From the NCBI RefSeq assembly GCF_039537505.1, contig NZ_BAABAQ010000003.1:733097-797096 (forward strand): a stretch of 64,000 nucleotides of DNA, given 5' to 3'. The position numbers and the translations under genes were made by a program. Numbering within the stretch: the stretch's first letter is position 1; the number at the start of each line of letters is the position of its first letter. A model generated the notes under the pieces. It had not been told where the DNA came from and searched no databases. It saw only the letters and a list, made by a program, of their open reading frames with translations. Positions 7,547-15,523 of this stretch are shown piece after piece. Source of the DNA: Streptosporangium oxazolinicum (GTDB lineage: Bacteria; Actinomycetota; Actinomycetes; Streptosporangiales; Streptosporangiaceae).

Positions 7547-9670
7547 GTGACCCAACCGCTCCTCGGTCAACGCTCGCGCGTCGAACTGATCGCCGAGATA
7601 TACGACCGCCACGCAGCAGGGCTGTTCGCCTACTCCCACGACCAGCTGGGCGACGCGGACTCGGCCTCCGACGTCCTGGTGGCCGTCCTCTCCGGTGTCT
7701 CGGACACCGAACCGCCGCGCGCCGCGCTGTACGCGCTCGCCCGCCGCGAGATCTTCCTGCGCGACATCGTCTACTCGCCCCCCGTCGGCCGCGACCCGGC
7801 CGCCGCCCTCGTCGAGCGCGTCCTGGGTGACCTGCGCACGCACCAGCGCGAGGTGCTGTACCTGTCGGGCGTGTGCGAGATGAACGCCGCCGAGTTGTCC
7901 TGGGTGCTCGACGTGGCCGTCGACACCGCCGACGAGCTGACGGTGAGCGCCTGCCGCCGCTTCGCCCAGTCGCTGGGCTGCGCCCTGGCCTCGGCCAAGG
8001 TCCCCGAGCACATGACGGAGGTGTTCGGCGCCCTCGCCGTCGCCCCGGTCCGCGACGTCCTCAACCTCGCCCCCTGGGCCACTCCCCCGGCGAGACTGCG
8101 CGCCGCCGTGCTCGGGCCGACGGCGCCGCCCGCCCTTCCCGCCGCCCGGCGATCGACGTCACCGCTGTTCGGACAGCTGTGGCCGACGACGCCCGCGTGG
8201 CCGCTGCCGCTCGCGGAGACCGGCGTCCCGATCGGCGCCTCGGCCTTCCCCTCGGTGCCGGACCACATGGCCGACGACCGCTTCCCCGATCCCTTCGCAC
8301 CGAGGGATCCCGACGCCGTCTCCGAGCACGAGGCCACCACGCAGCCGATGCCCAAGCTCGGCGATTCGGTACTCACCGCCCTGGACACCGCGGCCCTGCG
8401 GCCTCGCCGCCGCCTCCAGCGTCCCCGGCCGCGCCGGGCGATGCCGCTGGCGGCGCCGATTCCCGGGGACGTGCTGGACGACGCCCCCGGGCGGGAAGAC
8501 TTCTTCCGCCCGCTCACCCCGGAGGCGCGGGCGGCCCGCGTCCGCACCGACAGGCTCGTCGCCGCCGCCCCCCGCACCGAGACGCCACCCGCCGAGACGC
8601 CCGAGGCTCCGGCCTCCGAGACGCCCCGGGCTCCGGTTCCGCCCGCCGAGACCTCCCGGACTCCGCTCGCCAAGGTCTCCCCGCTCTTCCCCGCCGAGAC
8701 CTCCCCCGCGCCGTTCACCGAGACCACCGACACTACCGAGGCATCTCCGGCGTCCTTCACGGAAACCCTTGGGACGCCCTCCGCCGAGACCTTCCGGCCC
8801 CCGTTCGCCGCGCCTCCTCGGGGGCCGTCCACCGGCACCCCTCGCACACCGCTCACCGTCGTCCCGTCCGCCGGCATCCCCGGCGACGTGCTGGACGACG
8901 GGCTCGGGGACGTGCTGGACGACGCGCGTCCCCTGCCCGGCTGGCCCCTGCAGACCGACCAGCTCGACGCCCTCGCCGACCGCGAACGCCAACAGCCCTC
9001 CGCCTCCGCCCCCGCTCCCACGCGAGAGGCCGGGCGGCACGCGGCCACCGCCGACGAGCACCCCCGGCTCTCGCTCCCCGTCTGGGCCACGCGGGCCGAG
9101 AGCCCCGCGCCCCCGGCGGACCGTGCCCGGCCCCCGCTCCCCGGCCGGACCACCCGGGACGCCGATCCCGTCCGGCCCTCCGCCGTCGACTGGTTCGCGG
9201 ACGCCGCTCCCTCCGGCGCCCAGACCCGCGAGGCTCCGACCGCCCTGCCCACCTGGACCCCCAGGACCGATCACCTTCGCACCCCCACCGGTCGCGCCCA
9301 GCTGCGCCTGCCCCGCTGGGTCATGCGCGAGGACGAGCCCGGCGACGCCCCCCGCCTCGCGCCTCCGAACCACACCCTGACGCCGTACGACGCGCCGCAG
9401 GACGACGCGGCGACCATGCCCGGGAACGGGTTCGCGGCGATACCCCCGGTGCCCCCGGCGCTCGCGGAGACCGGGGCGGACGAGACGGCCTCCTCCCCTT
9501 CCGGCCCGATCGCGTCCCGAGGGCGCCGGAGTGGCCGGCCACCGCGCAGTCACAAGGCGACGAAGAACGCGGTCCACCACGACTGGGCCTGGGAGGTGAT
9601 CGGCTTCGTCATCGCGGTGACGATCGCCATGATCGTCTTCTTCGCGGTGCCGATGATGACCACTCCGTAA
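7547..9670 (+). CDS. Sigma-70-like domain protein with proline-rich linker and C-terminal membrane helix
   Basis: 707 residues from a GTG with GAGG upstream. Residues about 5-160 look like an ECF sigma factor: a region 2-like helix pair (EIYDRHAAGLFAYSHDQLGD) and a region 4-like block with LRTHQREVLYLSGV. Next come about 500 residues rich in Pro, Ala, Thr and Glu, with repeated motifs such as GDVLDD and LPxW-type segments. The last 25 residues form one strongly hydrophobic helix (near 682-704). If translated as one chain, the sigma-like domain would be tied to the membrane. The region 2 match is weak, so promoter recognition is not certain. It is convergent with a LuxR-type gene. Confidence 0.7.
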   Translation: MTQPLLGQRSRVELIAEIYDRHAAGLFAYSHDQLGDADSASDVLVAVLSGVSDTEPPRAALYALARREIFLRDIVYSPPVGRDPAAALVERVLGDLRTHQREVLYLSGVCEMNAAELSWVLDVAVDTADELTVSACRRFAQSLGCALASAKVPEHMTEVFGALAVAPVRDVLNLAPWATPPARLRAAVLGPTAPPALPAARRSTSPLFGQLWPTTPAWPLPLAETGVPIGASAFPSVPDHMADDRFPDPFAPRDPDAVSEHEATTQPMPKLGDSVLTALDTAALRPRRRLQRPRPRRAMPLAAPIPGDVLDDAPGREDFFRPLTPEARAARVRTDRLVAAAPRTETPPAETPEAPASETPRAPVPPAETSRTPLAKVSPLFPAETSPAPFTETTDTTEASPASFTETLGTPSAETFRPPFAAPPRGPSTGTPRTPLTVVPSAGIPGDVLDDGLGDVLDDARPLPGWPLQTDQLDALADRERQQPSASAPAPTREAGRHAATADEHPRLSLPVWATRAESPAPPADRARPPLPGRTTRDADPVRPSAVDWFADAAPSGAQTREAPTALPTWTPRTDHLRTPTGRAQLRLPRWVMREDEPGDAPRLAPPNHTLTPYDAPQDDAATMPGNGFAAIPPVPPALAETGADETASSPSGPIASRGRRSGRPPRSHKATKNAVHHDWAWEVIGFVIAVTIAMIVFFAVPMMTTP

Positions 9671-9681
9671 GCCTCCTCGCC

Positions 9682-9712
9682 GCCCCCACCGGCCCGTACC
9701 GGCGGCGGGGGC
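9682..9712. terminator. Imperfect hairpin between convergent genes
   Basis: GCCCCC (9682-9687) pairs with GGGGGC (9707-9712), and inner CCGG (9689-9692) pairs with CCGG (9699-9702) around a 6-nt loop. It lies between the stops of the sigma-like and LuxR-type genes. Confidence 0.55.
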
Positions 9713-9714
9713 GC

Positions 9715-10698
9715 TCAGAGCCAGCGTTCGGTGGCGGCGCGCCAGGCCAACTGCATGCGGGTCTGGGCACCGGTGAGGTCCATGATGTTCGAGACGCGCC
9801 GCTGCACGGTCCGCTGGCTGATCCCCAGCTGGGTGGCGATCGACCTGTCCGGTACGCCCGCGACCAGCAGCGAGACCAGGTGCAGGTCGTCGGAACCGAG
9901 CGGGCAGGGTGTCGTCCCCTCGGTGAGGGCGCCGTTCTCGGCGATCCGCAGCGGCGTCGCCCGCTCCCAGTAGCCCTCGAAGAGGGCGACCAGCGCCTCC
10001 AGCAGCTGGCCGCCACGGACCAGCGCCGCCGTCGGCTCGGAGGTCCCGGCCTCCTGGAGCAGCGGCAGCACGGCGGTCTCCCGGTCGACGACCGTCAGCC
10101 GCACCGGCAGCCAGGGCATGACCCTGGCCTGCTCGCCCAGCTTGACCCCGTACGCGATGCCGGCCGGGGTTCCCTCCTCGGCCAGCAGGGCCTTCTCGTA
10201 GATCACCCGGTACTCGACCCCGCGGCGCAGCGCGGCGAGCTCTGCGTGGTTCTCCTCCGCGGGCATCGCGGCCGCATGGCCCTGACAGAGGTGGAGGACC
10301 TCGTGGCGGGCGACCTCCTGAAGGTGGTCAAGGTGCTCCTGGAGTACGACGCGGTTCGGCAGGACCTCGACCAGCCGGCCGGCGTCGCGGCGGCGGGCGC
10401 TGTCCCGGTACTCCTCCGTGAGCTGGTCCACCTCGCGCCGCGCCCAGTCGAGCGCCTGCTGGTGGCGGAGGAGCTGCGAGCCCAGCACGATGTCGGGGGC
10501 CACGGCGGTGAACCGCCGCCTGCCGGGACTGACCGTCCTGATCAGCCCTCTGACCCGCATGGATATCAGCACTGTTTCGGCTGTCTCGGGGTCGATGCCC
10601 AGATTTCCGATGAGGTCGGTGACCTCCGCCTCCGCGGTGGTCACCAGGAACCGGTAGACACGCTCCTCCACGGGATCGAGCCCGAGGGATTCCAACAT
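9715..10698 (-). CDS. LuxR-type helix-turn-helix transcriptional regulator
   Basis: About 327 residues. The C-terminal 65 form a LuxR/GerE-like HTH (LVAGVPDRSIATQLGISQRTVQRRV). The N-terminal 75 look like a TrmB-like winged helix (LGLDPVEERVYRFLVTT), followed by a middle domain with a phospholipase D-like arrangement seen in such actinobacterial regulators. No receiver domain is present, so it is not a classical response regulator. The start is uncertain: MLES at 10698 fits family starts, but no ribosome site is visible and starts at 10707 or 10746 are possible. Its target is unknown. Confidence 0.75.
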   Translation of the reverse strand: MLESLGLDPVEERVYRFLVTTAEAEVTDLIGNLGIDPETAETVLISMRVRGLIRTVSPGRRRFTAVAPDIVLGSQLLRHQQALDWARREVDQLTEEYRDSARRRDAGRLVEVLPNRVVLQEHLDHLQEVARHEVLHLCQGHAAAMPAEENHAELAALRRGVEYRVIYEKALLAEEGTPAGIAYGVKLGEQARVMPWLPVRLTVVDRETAVLPLLQEAGTSEPTAALVRGGQLLEALVALFEGYWERATPLRIAENGALTEGTTPCPLGSDDLHLVSLLVAGVPDRSIATQLGISQRTVQRRVSNIMDLTGAQTRMQLAWRAATERWL

Positions 10699-10846
10699 GA
10701 CGCACATGATGGCATCCGAAACGCCAATAAAAGTTACATCCATCATCTAACCGGACTTATAACGCCGATGTGAATTCCCCAGGCGTGGGCCATAGCGGAC
10801 TCGGCACGCGTTCGCCCACGACGGCGGAAATCGAGCGTAGCCGGGG

Positions 10847-10875
10847 TTGTGACAACGATCTGTCAAGGCTAGTAT
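10847..10875 (+). promoter_or_regulatory. Candidate promoter of the chitinase gene
   Basis: TTGTGA (10847-10852) and TAGTAT (10870-10875) are separated by 17 bases. Transcription would start near 10882, leaving a leader of about 300 nt before the chitinase GTG at 11179. No other gene is visible in this 480-base gap. Confidence 0.5.
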
Positions 10876-10892
10876 CACGGCAACTCTTAGGA

Positions 10893-10912
10893 AACTTTCT
10901 TAAGAGAAAGTT
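10893..10912. promoter_or_regulatory. Inverted repeat in the chitinase leader, candidate operator
   Basis: AACTTTCT and AGAAAGTT flank TAAG, just downstream of the predicted transcription start. The A+T-rich sequence stands out in this GC-rich DNA. The position fits a roadblock-type repressor site for a sugar-responsive regulator; the regulator is unknown. Confidence 0.5.
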
Positions 10913-11178
10913 AAGGCGGGCGCCTTCACGACCCTCGGGCGACCGTTCGATCCGACCAAGAGCTGCGCGAACACCGACGATGTGGATCGTCGTCACCCGG
11001 GAGTCCGACCGTCCGGACGTCCCACCTCCTCCGGTTTCCCCCATGGAAGCGATCATGCGGCGCACCCCTTCCTTACTCGCCCTGACTGGGCCTGCAAGCC
11101 TTTCGCGCGAGCCGTCCGCGCCCCGGTCGCGCAGCACCTCGAACCTCTGCGGCCCCCACCGCACGAAGGAGTGATCAA

Positions 11179-12261
11179 GTGTTGAGACAGCGCATCATGG
11201 CCGCCCTCGCCGCCCTGGCGGTCACGGGCGTGCTGGCGGTCGCCCTGCCGACGACCTCCGCGTCCGCCGCCATCGCGGCGGCCTGCGTGACCCCGTGGAA
11301 CTCCTCGGCGGTCTACACCGGCGGCATGACCGCCTCCCACAACGGCCGCAACTGGTCGGCGAAGTGGTGGACCCAGAACGAGACCCCGGGCACCGCCGCC
11401 GTGTGGGCGGACCAGGGCGCCTGCGGTGGCGGCACGACGCCTCCCCCCTCGGGCAACTGCAACCACCCGAACTGGGTGGCGGGCACCTGGTACCCCGCCG
11501 GGAGCATCGTCAAGTACACCAACGGCCAGTTCTACCGCGCCAAGAACGAGAACCCCGGCTACGACCCGGTGATCAGCACCTGGTACTGGGAGCCGTACAC
11601 CTGCGGCGGCACGACGCCGCCCCCCACGAACCCGCCCACCGGGGGCTTCGTCGTGAGCGAGGCCCAGTTCAACCAGATGTTCCCGAGCCGGAACTCGTTC
11701 TACACCTACAGCGGCCTGACCGCGGCGCTGAGCGCCTACCCGGGCTTCGCCAAGACCGGCAGTGACACCATCAGGAAGCAGGAGGCCGCCGCCTTCCTCG
11801 CCAACGTCAACCACGAGACCGGCGGCCTGGTCCACGTCGTGGAGCAGAACACCGCGAACTACCCGCACTACTGCGACGCGAGCCAGCCGTACGGCTGCCC
11901 GGCGGGACAGGCCGCCTACTACGGGCGCGGCCCGATCCAGCTGAGCTGGAACTTCAACTACAAGGCGGCGGGCGACGCGCTCGGCATCAACCTGCTCGGC
12001 AACCCGTACCTGGTGCAGAACGACGCGGCGGTGGCCTGGAAGACCGCCCTGTGGTACTGGAACACCCAGAACGGCCCCGGCACGATGACGCCGCACAACG
12101 CGATGGTCAACAGCCGTGGCTTCGGCGAGACGATCCGCAGCATCAACGGCAGCCTGGAGTGCAACGGCAGGAACCCGGCGCAGGTGCAGAGCCGGATCAA
12201 CGCCTACCAGCGCTTCGTGCAGATCCTCGGCACCACCCCCGGCGGCAACCTGAGCTGCTGA
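11179..12261 (+). CDS. Secreted GH19 chitinase with two carbohydrate-binding modules
   Basis: 360 residues from a GTG with AAGGAG upstream. A signal peptide (about residues 1-34, ending near TTSASA) is followed by two CBM5/12-type chitin-binding modules (about 36-82 and 92-135), each rich in Trp and Tyr with an AKxW or YRAKN core, joined by short Pro/Thr linkers. The GH19 catalytic domain runs from about 155 to 360. Its signature has the catalytic acid in NVNHETGGL, a second Glu in VVEQN, and the substrate-groove motif YYGRGPIQLSWNFNY. It cleaves chitin outside the cell to oligomers that could feed GlcNAc pathways. Confidence 0.95.
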   Translation: MLRQRIMAALAALAVTGVLAVALPTTSASAAIAAACVTPWNSSAVYTGGMTASHNGRNWSAKWWTQNETPGTAAVWADQGACGGGTTPPPSGNCNHPNWVAGTWYPAGSIVKYTNGQFYRAKNENPGYDPVISTWYWEPYTCGGTTPPPTNPPTGGFVVSEAQFNQMFPSRNSFYTYSGLTAALSAYPGFAKTGSDTIRKQEAAAFLANVNHETGGLVHVVEQNTANYPHYCDASQPYGCPAGQAAYYGRGPIQLSWNFNYKAAGDALGINLLGNPYLVQNDAAVAWKTALWYWNTQNGPGTMTPHNAMVNSRGFGETIRSINGSLECNGRNPAQVQSRINAYQRFVQILGTTPGGNLSC

Positions 12262-12312
12262 GCCGCTGAACGACCGGACGGCCGGTCACCTGACGGCCGT
12301 CCGACGGTGACC

Positions 12313-12335
12313 GCGCCCGGCCTCCCGCCGGGCGC
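12313..12335. terminator. Hairpin terminator downstream of the chitinase gene
   Basis: A 9-bp stem (GCGCCCGGC with GCCGGGCGC) with a 5-nt loop lies about 50 bases after the chitinase stop. Confidence 0.6.
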
Positions 12336-12416
12336 GCGACCCCCGCGAAACGTCCCGCCGAGCGCGCGAACCCGCGAGGCGGTGGCCCCACGCGTACGAT
12401 CCCGCACGCGTGACAC

Positions 12417-12446
12417 GAAGGGCGCGGCCCACCGGCCGCGCCCTTC
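12417..12446. terminator. Strong hairpin terminator
   Basis: A perfect 13-bp stem (GAAGGGCGCGGCC with GGCCGCGCCCTTC) with a CACC loop lies in the gap between the chitinase gene and the convergent steroid operon. Apart from the two hairpins I see nothing in 12262-12579. Confidence 0.8.
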
Positions 12447-12579
12447 TCGCGTCGCCCGTCTCCCTCGAAGCCGGGAGGTTGGGAAGCCGCGAAACCAGGA
12501 AGCCGGGACCGACGCCCGTCCGGACCCGCGCGTCAGCGTCCTCCACGGTCGGCGACGGACGCCGCCGAGGGGCGGCGGG

Positions 12580-13752
12580 TCACTCCGACGACAGGACCAG
12601 CCCGCTGGTCGGCACGCCCGTACCGGCGGTGACCAGCACGTTCCGCACCCCGGCCACCTGGTTGGCCGAGGTGCCCCTGATCTGCCTGACGGCCTCGGCG
12701 ATACCGTTCATGCCGTGGATGTACGCCTCCCCGAGCTGGCCGCCGTGCGGGTTGACCGGGAGGTGGCCGTCGATCTCGATGCCGCCCCCGGCCACGAAGT
12801 CGCGGGCCTCGCCGCGCCCGCAGAAGCCCAGCTCCTCCAGCTGGGTGAGGACGAACGGGGTGAAGTGGTCGTACAGGATGGCCGTCTGCACGTCCGAGGG
12901 CCCGAGCCCGGACTGCTTCCAGAGCTGGCGGCCGACCACCCCCATCTCCGGCAGGCCGGTCATGTCGTCGCGGTAGTAGCTGGTCATCATCATCTGGTCG
13001 GCGCCCGACCCCTGGGCGGCGGCGGTGATCACGGCGGGTGACCGGCGCAGGTCCCCGGCCCGCTCGGCGGAGGTGACCACCAGCGCCACCGCGCCGTCGC
13101 TCTCCTGGCAGCAGTCGAGCAGGTGCAACGGCTCCACGATCCACCTGGACGCCTGGTGCTCCTCCAGGGTGATCGGGCGCCCGTGGAACCACGCGGCCGG
13201 GTTGGTGGAGGCGTGCCTGCGCATGGCGACCGCCACCCGGCCGAAGTCCTCGGAGGTGACGCCGTACGCGTGCATGTAGCGCCGGGCGAACATGGCGACC
13301 CAGGCGGCGGGGGTCATCAGCCCGTACGGCACGTGCCAGCTCATCTCCAGTCCCTGGGACGAGGGCTCCCCGCCGACGCGGGCGTCGGGCTGGCCGAACC
13401 GGTTTCCCGAGCGCTCGTTGAACGCCCGGTAGCAGACCACGGTCTCGGCGACCCCGGTGGCGACGGCCATCGCCGCGTGCAGCACGGTCCCGCACGCCGC
13501 GCCGCCGCCGTAGTGGACGCGGGAGAAGAACGACAGGTCGCCGATGCCCACCTCCCGGGCCACGGCGATCTCCTGGTTGGCGTCCTGGGTGTAGGTGACG
13601 AGGCCGTCCACGTCCGAGGGCGCGAGGCCCGCGTCGTCGAGCGCCGCGAACACCGCCTCGGCGGCGAGTTGGAGCTCGGACCTGCCGGACCGCTTGGAGA
13701 ACTCGGTCGCGCCGATCCCGGCGACGACCGTACTCCCGGAGAAGGAGACCAC
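12580..13752 (-). CDS. ltp2: Thiolase-fold lipid-transfer-type protein, Ltp2-like steroid aldolase subunit
   Basis: 390 residues of the thiolase-like SCP-x/lipid-transfer family. The fold is seen in GIGATEFSKRSGRSELQLAAEAVFAALDDAGL, HYGGGAACGTVLHAAMAVATG and the C-terminal PVNPHGGQLGEAYIHGMNG. In the mycobacterial igr operon Ltp2 works with the DUF35 domain of ChsH2 to cleave the last C-C bond of the steroid side chain by a retro-aldol step, releasing propionyl-CoA. Here it is the last gene of the same set in similar order, which supports that role over a general thiolase. The start is a GTG with a weak ribosome site, 52 bases after chsH1. Confidence 0.85.
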   Translation of the reverse strand: MVSFSGSTVVAGIGATEFSKRSGRSELQLAAEAVFAALDDAGLAPSDVDGLVTYTQDANQEIAVAREVGIGDLSFFSRVHYGGGAACGTVLHAAMAVATGVAETVVCYRAFNERSGNRFGQPDARVGGEPSSQGLEMSWHVPYGLMTPAAWVAMFARRYMHAYGVTSEDFGRVAVAMRRHASTNPAAWFHGRPITLEEHQASRWIVEPLHLLDCCQESDGAVALVVTSAERAGDLRRSPAVITAAAQGSGADQMMMTSYYRDDMTGLPEMGVVGRQLWKQSGLGPSDVQTAILYDHFTPFVLTQLEELGFCGRGEARDFVAGGGIEIDGHLPVNPHGGQLGEAYIHGMNGIAEAVRQIRGTSANQVAGVRNVLVTAGTGVPTSGLVLSSE

Positions 13753-13804
13753 GGTGGTGGGGGCCTTTCTGTGTTTTCGCCTTCTCGCGGCCGGTGGGGC
13801 GCGG

Positions 13805-14215
13805 TCAGGGGGCGGGGAGGGCGAACCTGACGGTGCCCGAGACGTGGTCGCCGAGGCTCACCCTGCCGCGAACCTCGACGGTGAACTCGCCGTCCTCGCA
13901 GGCGACCACACCGCCGGTGAAGGCCAGCCTGTCGCCCGCGTACGCGGGGACGCCGAGTTTGACGTTGATGCCACGGATGATCGCCTCGGGTCCGGCCCAG
14001 TCGGTGACGTAGCGCTCGACGAGACCCATGGTGGTCAGGATGTTGAGGAAGATGTCCTTCGACCCCTGCGCCCTCGCGCCCTCGACGTCGTGGTGGACGG
14101 GGGTGAAGTCCATCGTCGCGAGCGCGGTCGACACGACCACGGTGGGGCTCAGGTCGATCGCGAGCTCGGGAAGCGGAGCTCCGACCCGCACCTCGTCGTC
14201 GGTAAGTGTCCGCAT
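13805..14215 (-). CDS. chsH1: MaoC-like enoyl-CoA hydratase small subunit ChsH1
   Basis: 136 residues of the MaoC/hotdog-fold family, with MDFTPVHHDVEGARAQGSKDIFLNILTTMG marking the hydratase core. It is shorter than a full MaoC hydratase and matches the small partner in ChsH1-ChsH2, which hydrates the 3-carbon side-chain enoyl-CoA in steroid breakdown. The start is the ATG at 14215, which shares its A with the TGA of chsH2 (TGATG), so translation is coupled. A much longer frame to 14530 is antisense noise from chsH2. Confidence 0.87.
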   Translation of the reverse strand: MRTLTDDEVRVGAPLPELAIDLSPTVVVSTALATMDFTPVHHDVEGARAQGSKDIFLNILTTMGLVERYVTDWAGPEAIIRGINVKLGVPAYAGDRLAFTGGVVACEDGEFTVEVRGRVSLGDHVSGTVRFALPAP

Positions 14216-15456
14216 CACGCCTCCAGGGGGACCCACATGGGGAGGATCAGCTCGTCGTCCATCCGGCGGTACGTCAGACGCACCGGCATACCGATACCCA
14301 CCCGCGAAGCGGCGCAGTCCACCACGTTGCCCACGATCCGCACCCCTTCCGGCAGTTCCACCACGGCGACCACGAAAGGTGTCCTGAGTCCCGGAACCGG
14401 CGGGTTGTGGTGGACGACGTAGCTGTAGACCTCCCCCTCCCCGCTCGCCGTCGTGAACGTGCGGGCGGCCGAGCGGCACGAGGGGCAGACCGGCCCCGGG
14501 GGGTGACGGAGCTCGCCGCAGTCGGCGCACTTCTGGATCCGCAGCTCGCCCGCGGCGACGCCCTCCCAGAAGAAGGCGGTGTCGGCGTTGATCGCGGGCC
14601 TCAGCGGGTACGGCGTGCGCTGGGACGCGTCCCCCGGCGTCGTGGACGGGTCCTTCGCGGAAATGCCCTTCGCGGACGCTTCCCGAGCGGATGTTTCCTG
14701 AGCAGACGTTTCCCGAGCGGACGTTTCCTGAGCGAGCGCTTCCCGAGCGGGTGCTTCCCGAGCGGGCGGGTTCTCCAGGGGGGCGTTCTCCGTAGGCGTG
14801 CGCCCGTTCCCGCTCGTCGCGGCTCCGCCCCCGCCGGTCGTGGCCGCGCCCCTGTCCGGCTCCCCCGCCCGCTTCCCGGGCCGGAACTTCAGCACCCGGA
14901 ACATCATGTCGGCCACGGCCTCACCGTCGGCGTACCAGGTGACGTTCCAGGTGACGAAGTAGCCCTCGCCGAGCGCGGTCCGCTTCGGGCCGGTGACGGC
15001 GGTCAGCCGGGTGGCCGGGACCGGGGACTCGCCGAGCCTCACGTAGCGGTGGTAGGTCTGCTCGCAGTTGGTGGCGACCACTCCGGTGTAGCCGTCGCCG
15101 TCCAGCATCGCGAGGACGGCGTCGACCGGCGTGTCCGCCCGTTTCCTCCTGCTCCCGTCCACGCCGGGCATCGTCCAGACCTGGATCATCGCCGGTGGGG
15201 CCACGATCCCCCCGTGCACCCCGGCGGCGGCGGCCTCGGGATCGGTGTAGAGCGGGTTGGTGTCGCCCATGGCGTCGGTCCAGTGCCGGATCATCGGGAT
15301 GTTCACCGGGTCCGCCCCCGCGACACCGAGCACCTCGCCCTCGGCGATCCGCCGCTCCACCAGGGCGGTGAGCCGCTCGTACGGGGAGACGGGCTCCGCC
15401 GTCGCGGACGCCGGAGCCGTCTCAGCGGCGGGGATCCCCGGGGGTGTCTCGGTCAT
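14215..15456 (-). CDS. chsH2: MaoC/DUF35 fusion ChsH2 with expanded linker
   Basis: 413 residues, against about 310 in the mycobacterial protein. Residues 1-195 form the MaoC-like hydratase half (DSVAxxNPLYTDPEAA-type region, GGIVAPPAMIQVW). Residues about 285-413 form a DUF35 domain with a zinc ribbon (CADCG then CPSC, 11 residues apart) and an OB fold, the part that activates Ltp2. Between them lies a low-complexity linker of about 80 residues rich in Ala, Glu, Ser and Thr, encoded partly by a 15-nt tandem repeat; this explains the extra length. GGAGG precedes the ATG. The neighbours confirm the steroid side-chain assignment. Confidence 0.87.
   Translation of the reverse strand: MTETPPGIPAAETAPASATAEPVSPYERLTALVERRIAEGEVLGVAGADPVNIPMIRHWTDAMGDTNPLYTDPEAAAAGVHGGIVAPPAMIQVWTMPGVDGSRRKRADTPVDAVLAMLDGDGYTGVVATNCEQTYHRYVRLGESPVPATRLTAVTGPKRTALGEGYFVTWNVTWYADGEAVADMMFRVLKFRPGKRAGEPDRGAATTGGGGAATSGNGRTPTENAPLENPPAREAPAREALAQETSARETSAQETSAREASAKGISAKDPSTTPGDASQRTPYPLRPAINADTAFFWEGVAAGELRIQKCADCGELRHPPGPVCPSCRSAARTFTTASGEGEVYSYVVHHNPPVPGLRTPFVVAVVELPEGVRIVGNVVDCAASRVGIGMPVRLTYRRMDDELILPMWVPLEA
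14672..14761. repeat. 15-nt tandem repeat inside chsH2
   Basis: Six head-to-tail copies of a unit close to GCGGACGTTTCCCGA lie within the linker between the two ChsH2 domains. On the coding strand they give a repeating 5-residue pattern such as SARET. The frame is kept because the unit is a multiple of three. Confidence 0.9.
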
Positions 15457-15523
15457 CGGGACGACCTCCGGTGTCGGGGCCTCGGGGGCCTCAAAGGAAT
15501 CGGTGTCGTAGAGGTCGCCGGTG

